From assembly GCA_031268855.1 (NCBI GenBank), contig JAIRWS010000001.1, positions 1 through 34,365 of the forward strand: 34,365 bases of DNA, written 5' to 3'. This document shows, one piece after another, positions 16,797 through 25,135 of this stretch. Below the pieces are notes generated by a model. That model was given only the letters and a program-made list of their open reading frames with translations, had not been told where the DNA came from and made no database searches. Origin of the DNA: Candidatus Margulisiibacteriota bacterium. GTDB taxonomy: Bacteria > Margulisbacteria > Termititenacia > Termititenacales > Termititenacaceae. Made by a program: the position numbers and the translations under genes. Each line of letters begins with the position of its first letter. Position 1 is the first letter of the stretch.

Positions 16797-16804
16797 TTTT
16801 TCTC

Positions 16805-18796
16805 CTATATATCCAGCCACTTCACGCTATTGGCGCGCTCTTGAATAAAACGTTTGCGCGGCTCGACTTCGGAGCCCATAAGTATGGAAAAAATCTCGTC
16901 AGCGCGCACCGCGTCTTCCATTTTGACCTGCAATAAAACCCGATTTTGCGGGTCCATGGTCGTCGACCAGAGCTGGTCGGGATTCATTTCGCCCAGACCT
17001 TTGTAGCGCTGTACAGACACACTGTCTTTACCAATTGTCTTGACAGCGCTGTCTTTCTCCTCGTCAGAATAAGCGTACTGCAATTGCTTGCCTTTTTTGA
17101 TGAGGTAAAGCGGCGGCTGCGCGGCATAAAGACAGCCCGCCTCGATGACTTTTTTGGCATAGCGGTAAAAGAAAGTCAGGAGCAGCGTGCGAATATGCGC
17201 GCCGTCTACATCGGCGTCAGTCATAATGATAATTTTGTGATAACGCAGATACTGCAAAACCCTCTCCAGCTCATTTTGCGAAGCCGCGTCCGGTACGGTG
17301 TCGTCGTCCGCGTCATCATTGCGCGCGGAGAGCTTGTCAAAAACTTCCGGCCCGATCGCCGAGATCATATTTTTCAGCTCCTCGTTTTCCAGCACTTTAT
17401 CCAGACGCACTTTTTCGACATTGAGTATTTTGCCGCGCAGGGGCAGGATCGCCTGAAAATTACGGTCGCGCCCCTGTTTGGCGGAACCGCCGGCCGAGTC
17501 GCCCTCTACTATATACACCTCGCATTTGGAGGCGTCGCGGTTGATACAGTCGGCCAGCTTGCCGGGCAGCGAGGAGCCTTCCAGCGCGGATTTGCGGCGG
17601 GCAAGGTCTTGCGCGTTGCGCGTGGCGTTGCGCACCCGCTGGGCGATCAGACATTTATTGACTATCGCCTTGCCGATCGCCGGATTGGCCTCAAAAACAT
17701 CCGTCAAGCCGGTGTCGACCACGCTGTCCACAATGCCTTTGATCTCGCTGTTGCCGAGCTTGGATTTAGTCTGGCCTTCAAACTGCGGATTGGGCGCTTT
17801 GACGGAAACGATCGCCGTCAAACCCTCGCGCACATCGTTGCCGGTAAACAGCTCGTCTTTTTTGAGATTGAGCAGCTCATATTTTTTGGCAAAATTATTA
17901 ATCGAGCGGGTCAGCGCCGTGCGAAAACCGGACAAATGCGTGCCGCCCTCGCGCGTGCGGATATTATTTACAAAAGTCAGCATCGTCTCATCGTAATAAT
18001 CTTTGCAGTAATGCAGGGACACTTCCACATCCACACTGTCCTGCTCTTTGTGAATATAGAGCGGCTTTTTGATCAGCGGCTCCTTGGCCTCGTCGATATG
18101 CTCAATATACTCGACGATGCCGCCTTCAAAACAATAAACTTCTTTTTTTTCGGTTTTTTCACGGCAGTCGGTGAAAATAATCTGCAACCCTTTATTCAAA
18201 TAAGCCGTCTCTTTAAAGCGCGTGGCCAGCGTGTCAAAACTGAAATCCAGTGTTTCAAAAATCGTTTTGTCCGGCAGGAAACGAACTATTGTGCCGGTTG
18301 TTTTTTGTTTGGCTTCGTCCTTGAACTCGCCGATTTTTTTGACCGGAATTCCTTTGTGATACGTGTTCTTATAAACTTTCTTGTCGCGGTGCACCTCGAC
18401 TTCCAGGGTTTCGGACAGCGCGTTGACGACCGAAGAGCCAACACCGTGCAAACCGCCGGAAACTTTGTAGCCGGTCTTGTCAAATTTGCCGCCCGCGTGC
18501 AGCGTGGTCAGCACCACCTCGACGGCAGGAATTTTGGCCTTGTCGTGAAAATCAATCGGTATGCCGCGGCCATTATCTATGACCGTACAATAACCGCTTT
18601 TCTCGAGAATAATTTCGATCTCGGTGCAGCATCCGGCCAGCGCCTCGTCCACAGAATTGTCGACAATTTCATAAACCAGATGATGCAGGCCGTAGCGGTC
18701 TGTCGAACCGATATACATACCCGGCCGCTGCCGCACCGCTTCCAAGCCCTCTAAAATTTTGATGCTGCGCGCGTCGTACTTGTGAGATTCCGCCAT
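16805..18796 (-). CDS. gyrB: DNA gyrase subunit B
   Basis: The ATPase subunit of gyrase. In 663 residues it shows the GHKL ATPase motifs ([34 protein letters not shown]), the transducer, and the TOPRIM part ([43 protein letters not shown]) and ends with the [14 protein letters not shown] region. GAGGGGA precedes the ATG. The gene follows the dciA-like gene by 8 bases and precedes gyrA by 8, forming one tight operon. Confidence 0.97.
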   Translation of the reverse strand: MAESHKYDARSIKILEGLEAVRQRPGMYIGSTDRYGLHHLVYEIVDNSVDEALAGCCTEIEIILEKSGYCTVIDNGRGIPIDFHDKAKIPAVEVVLTTLHAGGKFDKTGYKVSGGLHGVGSSVVNALSETLEVEVHRDKKVYKNTYHKGIPVKKIGEFKDEAKQKTTGTIVRFLPDKTIFETLDFSFDTLATRFKETAYLNKGLQIIFTDCREKTEKKEVYCFEGGIVEYIEHIDEAKEPLIKKPLYIHKEQDSVDVEVSLHYCKDYYDETMLTFVNNIRTREGGTHLSGFRTALTRSINNFAKKYELLNLKKDELFTGNDVREGLTAIVSVKAPNPQFEGQTKSKLGNSEIKGIVDSVVDTGLTDVFEANPAIGKAIVNKCLIAQRVRNATRNAQDLARRKSALEGSSLPGKLADCINRDASKCEVYIVEGDSAGGSAKQGRDRNFQAILPLRGKILNVEKVRLDKVLENEELKNMISAIGPEVFDKLSARNDDADDDTVPDAASQNELERVLQYLRYHKIIIMTDADVDGAHIRTLLLTFFYRYAKKVIEAGCLYAAQPPLYLIKKGKQLQYAYSDEEKDSAVKTIGKDSVSVQRYKGLGEMNPDQLWSTTMDPQNRVLLQVKMEDAVRADEIFSILMGSEVEPRKRFIQERANSVKWLDI

Positions 18797-18804
18797 TATT
18801 CCCC

Positions 18805-19488
18805 TCAGTTTTTGTAAAGCAATTTGTATAATTTTTTCGGCAAATGTTCTCTAATGATATTATCATTTATTTTATCCGGCGTAAAACCAGTCCGGAGCAG
18901 AACATACTTGACAGCGGCGGATTTTTCCGGCGCGCGCCACAGTCCGAAAAAGATCTCTTCCTGCAAAACAGCAAGCACGCCGTTGAAACGCGCTTCGCTC
19001 ACCCGCGGCAGAGCATCTTTGACATCGCGGTACCGCGCCCACGGCGCTTCGTTCAGGCAGTGCAAAATCTGCGCGTCGATCTTTTGGTCTTTTTTATTTT
19101 GACAGAGAATGCAGACCCGGCCGCCACCCCAAAATTTTTGGCCGCACACCGCGCAGATCTTTTGCTGATAAAATTTATCCGGTCTGCCGGATTTTTGCGG
19201 CTCAATATAACCGGTCGCTTTGATTTTTATTTCTTTGACCGCGATCCGCGGGCAAAGCGCCTGGCATTTGTCGATAATGGTCTGCCGAAAATACTGTCCC
19301 TGCTGCGCCCAGGCCGCCGAAGCCGCCGCCAGAAACAGTGTTTTGTTTTTATAAGCGCAGGGCTGGAGTTTGAGACTGCCGCCGGCAACCTGCGGCCAAA
19401 CATTTTTCAGCGTTTCCAGCGCCAGCCCGTCGCGCAGCTGATAATTACTGCCCAGCAGCCGCTGGAGTATCTCGCCGAGAGAGTTCAT
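18805..19488 (-). CDS. DciA/DUF721-like protein with zinc ribbon extension
   Basis: The first 90 or so residues resemble DUF721/DciA, a small protein that helps load the replicative helicase (LGEILQRLLGS, WPQVAGG, LFLAAASAAWAQQ). A four-cysteine zinc ribbon follows (C112, C115, C126, C129: CAVC and CILC 10 residues apart), then an uncharacterised helical C-terminus of about 95 residues. At 227 residues it is about twice the usual size. It lies 8 bases before gyrB, the place where DUF721 is found in actinobacteria too. A -35/-10 pair within the toxin gene end puts a TATAAT 8 bases before the ATG, so it may be leaderless. Confidence 0.75.
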   Translation of the reverse strand: MNSLGEILQRLLGSNYQLRDGLALETLKNVWPQVAGGSLKLQPCAYKNKTLFLAAASAAWAQQGQYFRQTIIDKCQALCPRIAVKEIKIKATGYIEPQKSGRPDKFYQQKICAVCGQKFWGGGRVCILCQNKKDQKIDAQILHCLNEAPWARYRDVKDALPRVSEARFNGVLAVLQEEIFFGLWRAPEKSAAVKYVLLRTGFTPDKINDNIIREHLPKKLYKLLYKN

Positions 19489-19496
19489 GAGCGGTA

Positions 19497-19524
19497 ATTA
19501 TAACATCTACAACTCCTTAAACAA
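19497..19524 (-). promoter_or_regulatory. Promoter of the dciA-like-gyrB-gyrA operon, leaderless type
   Basis: On the minus strand TTGTTT (19519-19524) and TATAAT (19497-19502) are 16 bases apart. The -10 ends 8 bases before the ATG at 19488, too close for a ribosome site on the RNA. The -35 overlaps the last codons of the toxin gene. Confidence 0.5.
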
Positions 19525-19827
19525 TCTCGGATAATCCGTCCGTCCATCCACAATATGATAAATAAAAATTGTGTCTTCCAGCAAACGATAAAAACAAAGA
19601 TACTCGCCGCAAACCAGCGTCCGAAAGCCCCGGGCTTGCAGGATTTCATCACGGCAGATAAAACCTAACGCGGGGCATTTCAGCAAGTGTTCCAGCGCGG
19701 AGTAAATTTTATTGGTTATTTTCCGCGCGGAATTTGCGCCAGCCAGCCGCCAATACACAGACGCGATTTCTTTTAGTTCGGCCTGCGCCGGAGAGAGGAT
19801 TTGCAGCTTAAGCCTTTTTGCGGGCAT
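19507..19827 (-). CDS. RelE/ParE-family toxin
   Basis: A 106-residue toxin of the RelE/ParE superfamily, with the pattern LSPAQAELKEIASVYW, then ALGFICRDEILQARGFRTLVCGEYLCFYRL, and the closing IYHIVDGRTDYPRLFKEL. RelE members cut mRNA at the ribosome and ParE members poison gyrase; which one this is cannot be told from sequence by eye. It overlaps the antitoxin gene by 20 bases, so both are made from one mRNA. It lies directly before the dciA-like/gyrase operon. Confidence 0.85.
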   Translation of the reverse strand: MPAKRLKLQILSPAQAELKEIASVYWRLAGANSARKITNKIYSALEHLLKCPALGFICRDEILQARGFRTLVCGEYLCFYRLLEDTIFIYHIVDGRTDYPRLFKEL

Positions 19828-20080
19828 AGATTTTTTCCAGCTGCGCTCTGGATTGTTCTATTGTATAGCCAGTGTCGCCGGCCAAACGGAACCGCTCGGC
19901 GCTTTCCACTTTGTTGCGCAAACGCAAAGTCTCCTCGCGTCTCTCAAAAGCCTCTACGTCCATCACGACCAGATCGCCCTCGCCGTTTTTAGTTATATAA
20001 ATAGGCTCCTGAGTCTCCTGCGCCAGCGCGGAAATAGCGCCGTAATTGTTACGCAGGCTGGTAGACGATTTGATTATCAT
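19808..20080 (-). CDS. Phd/YefM-family antitoxin
   Basis: A 90-residue antitoxin with the Phd/YefM fold: the N-terminal DNA-binding part (SSTSLRNNYGAISALAQ, then EPIYITKNGEGDLVVMDVEAFE) and a charged C-terminal helix that would cover the toxin (SRAQLEKIYARKKA). AAGGGG precedes the ATG. It is first in the pair, as usual, and would repress its own promoter. Confidence 0.88.
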   Translation of the reverse strand: MIIKSSTSLRNNYGAISALAQETQEPIYITKNGEGDLVVMDVEAFERREETLRLRNKVESAERFRLAGDTGYTIEQSRAQLEKIYARKKA

Positions 20081-20114
20081 TTTGCCCCTTTGCTATATAA
20101 ATTATTTTGTTATT

Positions 20115-20123
20115 ATTATAGCA
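20115..20123 (-). promoter_or_regulatory. Extended -10 promoter of the toxin-antitoxin pair
   Basis: Minus strand TGCTATAAT fits the extended -10 consensus perfectly, 34 bases before the antitoxin ATG, in an AT-rich gap after recF. It gives the pair its own transcription inside the recF-gyrase region. Confidence 0.55.
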
Positions 20124-20140
20124 TAATTCTTGTATATAAA

Positions 20141-21259
20141 TTAGACTATCCGGCCATTGTCCACCTTGATAATTTTCATACCCTCCAGCAGTTCCGGCGC
20201 GAAACGGCTGGTGTCCGTGATCGTAAAAATTTTTTGGCTGCCCGGCGCGATGGCTGTAATTATCTTATTCAAGCGCGTTAAATCCAGCTCCAGCAGCACA
20301 TCGTCGACCAGCACAAGCGGCGGGTCGTTTAGTTTTTGCCGCTTGATCTTAACCTCAGCGCATTTAAGCGCCAGAGCGATCAGCCGTTTTTGCCCCTGCG
20401 AACAAAAATCCGCGGCTTTATTTTCATTCAGGTAAATTTCAAAATCGTCGGTGTGCGGGCCGAAATGCGTGCGGCCAAAACGCAGGTCTGCCGCGCGCGA
20501 ATTTTGCAGCGCCTGGATATTTTTCTGCCCGTCGCTCAAGGTTTCCGTCTTGTACTTCAAGGCCAGCGCGCCCGCAAAACCCATGTCCTTGTAGAACTGC
20601 GCGGCCTCGCGCGCGAAAAACTCCAGATATTCCTGACGCTTGACCATGATCCGCGCGGCGTTGTCCGCCAGCTGCGCGTCCCAGACGGACAAACTGTCTA
20701 CGCCGCTCATTTCGACTCCGCTCAATGAGCGGACGCGCAAATTTTTTAATAACTCGTTGCGCTGTTTCAACGCGCGGACATAGAGCTGCAAAGCGCGGCA
20801 GTAGTCCGGCTCGGTCTGCGAGATCACCACATCAAGATATTTACGCCGCTGCAGAGGCTGGCCGTGAATGATCTCCAGATCGGACGGCAAAAAAAACACG
20901 CTGTTCACGCGGCCCAGCAATTCCGAAGCGCGGCTCAAAGTTTCCTCGTTTATTTTTATCACGCGCCCCGCGCCGCGCTCCTGCCGCAGCGCGACGGTCA
21001 GCGGCGGATGTGGAGCGCAGTGTCCTGCGGGTACGCAGTCGAAACGCCCGCGCAGCGCAAACCCCGCTTGACCGCGGCGAATACATTTGTTCAGGCCGTT
21101 CACGATCCTCGAGCGGCTCGTGGCCAGAATATCTATGGCCTCCAGCACATTAGTCTTACCAGCGCCGTTCAAACCCACAAGCAAATTATTGTCCGCAAAA
21201 TCCAGCGTGGCGTTTTCGTAATTGCGGAAATTTAACAGCCAGAGATGTGTAATTTTCAT
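20141..21259 (-). CDS. recF: DNA replication and repair protein RecF
   Basis: An SMC-like ATPase that helps load RecA at gaps with RecO and RecR. Start taken as ATG 21259 (MKITHLWLLNFRNYENATL), the usual RecF beginning; an ATG two codons earlier at 21265 is also possible. Walker A GLNGAGKTN lies at 29-37, with FFLPSDLEIIHGQPLQRRKYLD in the middle, the signature-like SQGQKRL and Walker B LVDDVLLELD near the end. The length of 372 is normal. A TATAAT ends 3 bases before the first ATG and 9 before the second, and there is no ribosome site, so the mRNA may be leaderless. dnaA and dnaN, its usual neighbours, are absent. Confidence 0.95.
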   Translation of the reverse strand: MKITHLWLLNFRNYENATLDFADNNLLVGLNGAGKTNVLEAIDILATSRSRIVNGLNKCIRRGQAGFALRGRFDCVPAGHCAPHPPLTVALRQERGAGRVIKINEETLSRASELLGRVNSVFFLPSDLEIIHGQPLQRRKYLDVVISQTEPDYCRALQLYVRALKQRNELLKNLRVRSLSGVEMSGVDSLSVWDAQLADNAARIMVKRQEYLEFFAREAAQFYKDMGFAGALALKYKTETLSDGQKNIQALQNSRAADLRFGRTHFGPHTDDFEIYLNENKAADFCSQGQKRLIALALKCAEVKIKRQKLNDPPLVLVDDVLLELDLTRLNKIITAIAPGSQKIFTITDTSRFAPELLEGMKIIKVDNGRIV

Positions 21260-21268
21260 AGGCATGTT

Positions 21269-21274
21269 ATTATA
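21269..21274 (-). promoter_or_regulatory. -10 element of recF
   Basis: Minus-strand TATAAT lies immediately upstream of the recF start codons; a weak TTGTGG sits 19 bases further up. The distance allows only a 0-3 base leader. Confidence 0.5.
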
Positions 21275-21320
21275 ACGGAAAATATTTGCAACACCACAAG
21301 AAAATTAACGATAGAGGTTT

Positions 21321-21800
21321 ATGCAAACCAAGCTACTGGCGGAACAAATTCGGAAACTTTGGTGGAAGTTTGAGCCCGGGGATTACGTGCGGCTGGTCGG
21401 AATTACGCGCAGACTTGAAAACGTTATCCAGCTGCTGGAATTAACCTCTCCGCCGCAAGCTTACACTTTGTTTTTCTTTTTCTATGGAAACGCTCCCTAT
21501 GATCGGGTTATGGATTTGTTGTATAAATTACGCGCTTACGCCGAAAACGGCGAAAATCCGCAGCTGGCCGCTAAAATGAAGCAGACCATATTTCCTCTGC
21601 ACAAGGCGTTACACGAATTAAAAGCGTATCTTGTCGAATATATGCATAAAGACGATCTCGCGGCGCCGGCAGAACGCCAGGCTCTGCTGGCGGAACTGAT
21701 CCAGAAAATCCAGCAGTCGGACAAACAAATCAGGCAAAGCCTCGCCGCAATATTAGATCTTCTGCACAGTTTGCTGGATTTCAATCATTTTTTAAGATAA
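21321..21800 (+). CDS. Hypothetical helical protein
   Basis: I do not recognise this 159-residue protein. AGAGG precedes its ATG, codon use is like its neighbours, and it is preserved as a full frame. It appears almost wholly alpha-helical; an aromatic stretch (AYTLFFFFYGNAPYD, about 47-61) is followed by helices rich in Leu, Lys and Gln, ending LLDFNHFLR. There is no signal peptide. It is divergent from recF and convergent with the metallo-hydrolase, with a 16-base overlap of their 3' ends. Confidence 0.75.
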   Translation: MQTKLLAEQIRKLWWKFEPGDYVRLVGITRRLENVIQLLELTSPPQAYTLFFFFYGNAPYDRVMDLLYKLRAYAENGENPQLAAKMKQTIFPLHKALHELKAYLVEYMHKDDLAAPAERQALLAELIQKIQQSDKQIRQSLAAILDLLHSLLDFNHFLR

Positions 21801-22609
21801 ACCGGCGTGGCGGCGAGCGGCCAGCGCAGATGTTCGCTGCAACGGCCTTCCGGCGCCAGCAAAATTTTGATAGTCTCCGCCGCTTGTTTTTGCCGCAGGG
21901 CGGCGCGGATAGTTTTTTCCACAAAGACGTGATGATTGCAGTCTTTGCTGATATGCGCCAGCATGACCGCGCGGGTCTTGCGGGAAGCCTCGCCGCGCAC
22001 CACGCGCGCGACAATGCGCGCCGCCTGTTCGTTGGAGAGATGTCCGCGATCGCTGAGATTGCGCTCGATGATCCGCGCCGGACGCCGCGAAGTTTTTTCG
22101 CGTAGCACATCGTGATTGGCTTCGAGAAACAAAAAATCGCAGTCGTGAATGTCCCGGTAAATGCGTTCAGGCAGCGCGCCGAGATCGGTAAAATAAGCCG
22201 CGCGAAAACCGCTGTGCTCGAATAAAAAACCGGTATTGCCGGCCTCGTCATGCGGCACTTGAAAAGTTTTAACTTTTAAACTGCCAAACTTTTCTTTTTC
22301 CCGCAGGAAATTTAGCTGACAGTCCGCCAGATCGCAGCCGAGTTTTTGCGCCTCGGCGCAAGTCGCGCGGGTCAGCCAGACCGGCATACGGTATTTCCGC
22401 GCCAGTTTTCCCGCGCTTTTGATATGATCGCCGTGCGCGTGCGTGATCAGCAGGCGTCCGATACTTGCGGGAGAAATGTTTTTTTCCAGCAGGCGTTCCT
22501 CTATTCTTTTGAGCGGAATACCGGCGTCGACCAGCAGGGTCTCGCCGCCCAAGATCAAGAGCGAGCTATTGCCGCTGCTACCGGACGCCAGACTGCAAAA
22601 CTCAAACAT
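21785..22609 (-). CDS. MBL-fold metallo-hydrolase, YycJ/WalJ-like
   Basis: A 274-residue metallo-beta-lactamase-fold hydrolase. The opening CSLASGSSGNSSLLIL and the metal site THAHGDH (H57, H59, D61, H62) match the YycJ/WalJ group, DNA-processing exonuclease-like enzymes; further metal ligands are in VPHDEAGNTGF, FTDLG, EANHD and the closing LAHISKDCNH. The start is ATG 22609, overlapping the stop of the upstream secreted-protein gene by one base (TGATG), so the two are coupled. The substrate is not certain. Confidence 0.9.
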   Translation of the reverse strand: MFEFCSLASGSSGNSSLLILGGETLLVDAGIPLKRIEERLLEKNISPASIGRLLITHAHGDHIKSAGKLARKYRMPVWLTRATCAEAQKLGCDLADCQLNFLREKEKFGSLKVKTFQVPHDEAGNTGFLFEHSGFRAAYFTDLGALPERIYRDIHDCDFLFLEANHDVLREKTSRRPARIIERNLSDRGHLSNEQAARIVARVVRGEASRKTRAVMLAHISKDCNHHVFVEKTIRAALRQKQAAETIKILLAPEGRCSEHLRWPLAATPVYLKK

Positions 22610-23205
22610 CAAAAAGCCAGCCGGCTGTCTAAAAAATAGTCCGGTCTGGCGATCGGCGAATTTTTTTCTCTCAAGACCAGTTCCGTGCCGTACTCGCAGA
22701 CCAAAAGATTGTCGATGAGCTCCGGCAGGGAGTTGACCTTGCGGGTCTGTACGATCAGTCCGGGATAATAATACAGGCGCCGCACGATCTTGTCGCCGGC
22801 GTGGTCTTTGTAGCTGTACTCGCTGATATCCTGCGGCATACCGTACAGGACTTTCATTTCGAGAATGCCGTCTGTCGGCCGCAGGCCGGCGCCGGTTTCA
22901 TAAACGATTTTGTCCGAATAACCGGCCAGCATATTGCCAGTGTACAGCCCGACCGCGATTACTTTTTTATTTTCGTCAAAATAAAAATAGATGCGGTTTT
23001 CCGGCTGCTGCGCCAGAAAAACCTGCGTTTTGTCGTTGACATTAAGCGGATACGGCAGGCCGGTAATTTCCTGCCGGCCCCATCCGCCGACAAAAGGATA
23101 TTTTTGCGCGACATTCTCAAAAGTCTCACCCAGCGCGATGCCGCCAATAATGGTCTCCGCGCTCAGCCACGCCGCCAGGATTAAACAGAAAAATATTTTT
23201 TTCAT
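22609..23205 (-). CDS. Predicted secreted protein of unknown function
   Basis: A 198-residue protein beginning with a clear Sec signal peptide (MKKIFFCLILAAWLSAETII, cleavage likely after LSA). The mature part starts GGIALGETFENVAQKYPFVG, a motif loosely like the G-x-x-x-x-V opening of small outer-membrane assembly proteins, but I cannot place it in a family. It should be periplasmic or exported. A TATAAT lies 7 bases before its ATG with no ribosome site. It is divergent from tyrA and overlaps the metallo-hydrolase by one base. The frame stays open upstream, but that part is only the antisense of tyrA. Confidence 0.82.
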   Translation of the reverse strand: MKKIFFCLILAAWLSAETIIGGIALGETFENVAQKYPFVGGWGRQEITGLPYPLNVNDKTQVFLAQQPENRIYFYFDENKKVIAVGLYTGNMLAGYSDKIVYETGAGLRPTDGILEMKVLYGMPQDISEYSYKDHAGDKIVRRLYYYPGLIVQTRKVNSLPELIDNLLVCEYGTELVLREKNSPIARPDYFLDSRLAF

Positions 23206-23212
23206 CGCGCAA

Positions 23213-23280
23213 ATTATAACACAGCCTCTCGCGGCCGCGGTATCCGCGCATTTGTTTTTCGCTTTTTTTCTCCTTATAAT
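23213..23280. promoter_or_regulatory. Back-to-back promoters for the secreted protein and tyrA
   Basis: Minus strand: TGTTATAAT, an extended -10, at 23213-23221, ending 7 bases before ATG 23205. Plus strand: TTGTTT (23252-23257), 17-base spacer, TATAAT (23275-23280), ending 6 bases before ATG 23287. Neither gene has a Shine-Dalgarno, so both probably make leaderless mRNA. Confidence 0.6.
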
Positions 23281-23286
23281 AAGCGC

Positions 23287-24120
23287 ATGTTCCAAAAGGT
23301 CGCTTTTGTCGGGCTGGGGCTGATCGGCGGCTCTATCGCCCGCGCCATACGCCAAAAATATCCAGCCACGTGGATCGCCGCGAAAACGGCGTCGTCCAAA
23401 ACTCTGGCCTACGCCTACGACAGCGGCCTGGTGCAGGAAACGCCGGGCAATATCACCGCGCTGTGCCACGACGCCGATCTGATAATTGTCGCCACGCCGC
23501 TTGAGCTGATCGTTCCTTATGTGAAACAAATTTACCTCACGGCCAAGCCCGACGCGATCATCCTCGACACCGGCTCGACCAAAGGCCAGATCGTCGGCGC
23601 GCTCAAAAAATATTCCGCTAAATTTATCGGCTGCCACCCGATGTTCGGCAGCGAAAAGACCGGCATTGCCTGCTCCTCGGCTGAATTGCTGCGAGGCGCG
23701 CGCATTATTTTCACGCCGTACAAAAACACGCCGCGCGGCAAACTGCTGGCCGTCCTGCAATTTTTTAAGTCGCTCGGCGCGCGCCCCTGCCAAGCTGACG
23801 CCCGCGAACACGACGCCGCGGTCGCGGCTGTCTCGCACACGCCGTATTTTAACGCCGTGGCCCTGCTGCAATTGGCCGACAATGACACCAAGCGCGCTCT
23901 GGCCGCGACCGGTTTTCAGTCCTGCACGCGCGTCGCGGAGTCCGACCCGCTGTGGGGCGTGGAAGTCGCGCGCACCAACCGCCGCGAGGTGCTGCGGCAT
24001 TTGAAAAAACTCCAGCGCGAAATTTCCTGGCTCGAACAATTGATCGGCCACGGCGACTACAAAGGACTGAAAGAATATCTGGAGTTTGGCCGGCAGATCA
24101 GAAGGGTAATTTATAAATGA
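23287..24120 (+). CDS. tyrA: Prephenate/arogenate dehydrogenase
   Basis: Oxidative decarboxylation of prephenate (or arogenate) in tyrosine synthesis. The 277 residues show the NAD(P) Rossmann motif VAFVGLGLIGGSIA at 5-18, IILDTGSTKG, the substrate-binding FIGCHPMFGSEKTG, and SHTPYFNAVALLQL. It lacks a fused chorismate mutase or ACT domain. It has a promoter whose -10 is 6 bases before the ATG. Its stop overlaps the murG start (ATGA). Prephenate versus arogenate use cannot be told. Confidence 0.93.
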   Translation: MFQKVAFVGLGLIGGSIARAIRQKYPATWIAAKTASSKTLAYAYDSGLVQETPGNITALCHDADLIIVATPLELIVPYVKQIYLTAKPDAIILDTGSTKGQIVGALKKYSAKFIGCHPMFGSEKTGIACSSAELLRGARIIFTPYKNTPRGKLLAVLQFFKSLGARPCQADAREHDAAVAAVSHTPYFNAVALLQLADNDTKRALAATGFQSCTRVAESDPLWGVEVARTNRREVLRHLKKLQREISWLEQLIGHGDYKGLKEYLEFGRQIRRVIYK

Positions 24121-25082
24121 AAATTTGTTTTTCCTGCGGCGGCACGGGCGGACACATTTACCCGGCTTTAGCGATTGCGGAGAAATTTACGGATTGTTTT
24201 TTCATCGGCTCGCGGCGGCTGGAAAAAACCCTGGCGCCGCAGGCCGGCCACCGGTTTTACGAAATACCGGCCAGCAGCAAAGATCCGCGCGCGGTAATGG
24301 CCGGATTTTATCAAGCCCTGAAGATCCTCGCGCGCGAAAAGCCCGATCTGGTCATAGCGACCGGCGGCTATGTAACCGTGCCGGTCATTTTGGCGGCCAA
24401 ACTGCTTGGCAAAAAAGTCTATTTGCAGGAGCAAAATATTTTGCCCGGCCGTGTCAATCGTTATTTGAGCCATCTGGCCGCCAAAGTTTTCATCGCTTTT
24501 GCCGGCGCGGCTAAGTATTTTCCCAGAAATAAAGCCGTCTTAACAGGGAATCCGGTTCGTAAAGACATACTTAACGTTGGTTTTTCGCCAAATAACACGA
24601 AAATTTTGGTTTTTGGCGGGTCATTATCGGCAAAAAGCCTAAATATTGCCACAAACGCCCTTAAAACCAGCGAAGCACTACTTAACACAATCGTGCACCT
24701 GGATGGCACAAATTATCAACATAACATGGCCGATTTGTACAGCAACGCTAAACTATGCGTCTGCCGCGCGGGGGCGACCACGCTGTCAGAATTGGCGGCT
24801 GTTGGCCTGCCTTCTATATTGATACCATATCCCCAGGCCGCCGATAATCATCAAGAGTTCAACGCGCGGTATTTTACCGAACGCGGCGCGGCTGTCCTTT
24901 TGCTGGATAAAGATCTGACCGCGGATTCTCTCGCCGCCGCGATCGCCAGGATCGACAACCCCGAAACCCTGACCAGAATGTCCAACGCCGCCAAAACTTT
25001 GCATTTCAAAAACGCCGCGGAAAAAATAAAAGATTTTATTGTCGGGCAATATACCCGCAGATTTGAAAAACTTGACGGTTAA
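24117..25082 (+). CDS. murG: UDP-GlcNAc:undecaprenyl-PP-MurNAc-pentapeptide GlcNAc transferase
   Basis: MurG makes lipid II from lipid I on the inner face of the membrane. Motifs: SCGGTGGHIYPALAIA at 6-21, LVIATGGYVTVPVILAAKL, LQEQNILPGRVNRYLS, LTGNPVRKDIL, FGGSLSAKSLN, CRAGATTLSELAAVGLPSIL and PYPQAADNHQEFNA. At 321 residues it is shorter than most MurG (about 350): about 20 residues between the HLDGTN turn and ADLYSNAKL are missing compared with the E. coli protein. The stretch 24541-24720 is also poorer in GC (about 41% by hand count) than the flanks (60% at 24241-24300). It is coupled to tyrA by ATGA. Confidence 0.95.
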   Translation: MKICFSCGGTGGHIYPALAIAEKFTDCFFIGSRRLEKTLAPQAGHRFYEIPASSKDPRAVMAGFYQALKILAREKPDLVIATGGYVTVPVILAAKLLGKKVYLQEQNILPGRVNRYLSHLAAKVFIAFAGAAKYFPRNKAVLTGNPVRKDILNVGFSPNNTKILVFGGSLSAKSLNIATNALKTSEALLNTIVHLDGTNYQHNMADLYSNAKLCVCRAGATTLSELAAVGLPSILIPYPQAADNHQEFNARYFTERGAAVLLLDKDLTADSLAAAIARIDNPETLTRMSNAAKTLHFKNAAEKIKDFIVGQYTRRFEKLDG

Positions 25083-25099
25083 TATTTTCGGCAAAAGAA

Positions 25100-25128
25100 A
25101 AGACATTTTAATCAAAATAGCATAAAAT
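25100..25128 (+). promoter_or_regulatory. Promoter of the single-chain restriction enzyme gene
   Basis: AAGACA (25100-25105), 17-base spacer, TAAAAT (25123-25128). The -10 ends 7 bases before the ATG and no ribosome site is present, so the mRNA is probably leaderless. Confidence 0.5.
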
Positions 25129-25135
25129 ATAGCCG

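Noticed and set aside
14400-18760. Long plus-strand open frames opposite gyrA and gyrB (up to about 600 codons)
   Set aside because: They mirror codons of the real genes, have no ribosome sites or recognisable domains, and are expected in GC-rich coding DNA.
23206-24051. Upstream extension of the secreted-protein frame on the minus strand
   Set aside because: It is antisense to tyrA; the signal peptide and -10 at 23205 mark the true start.
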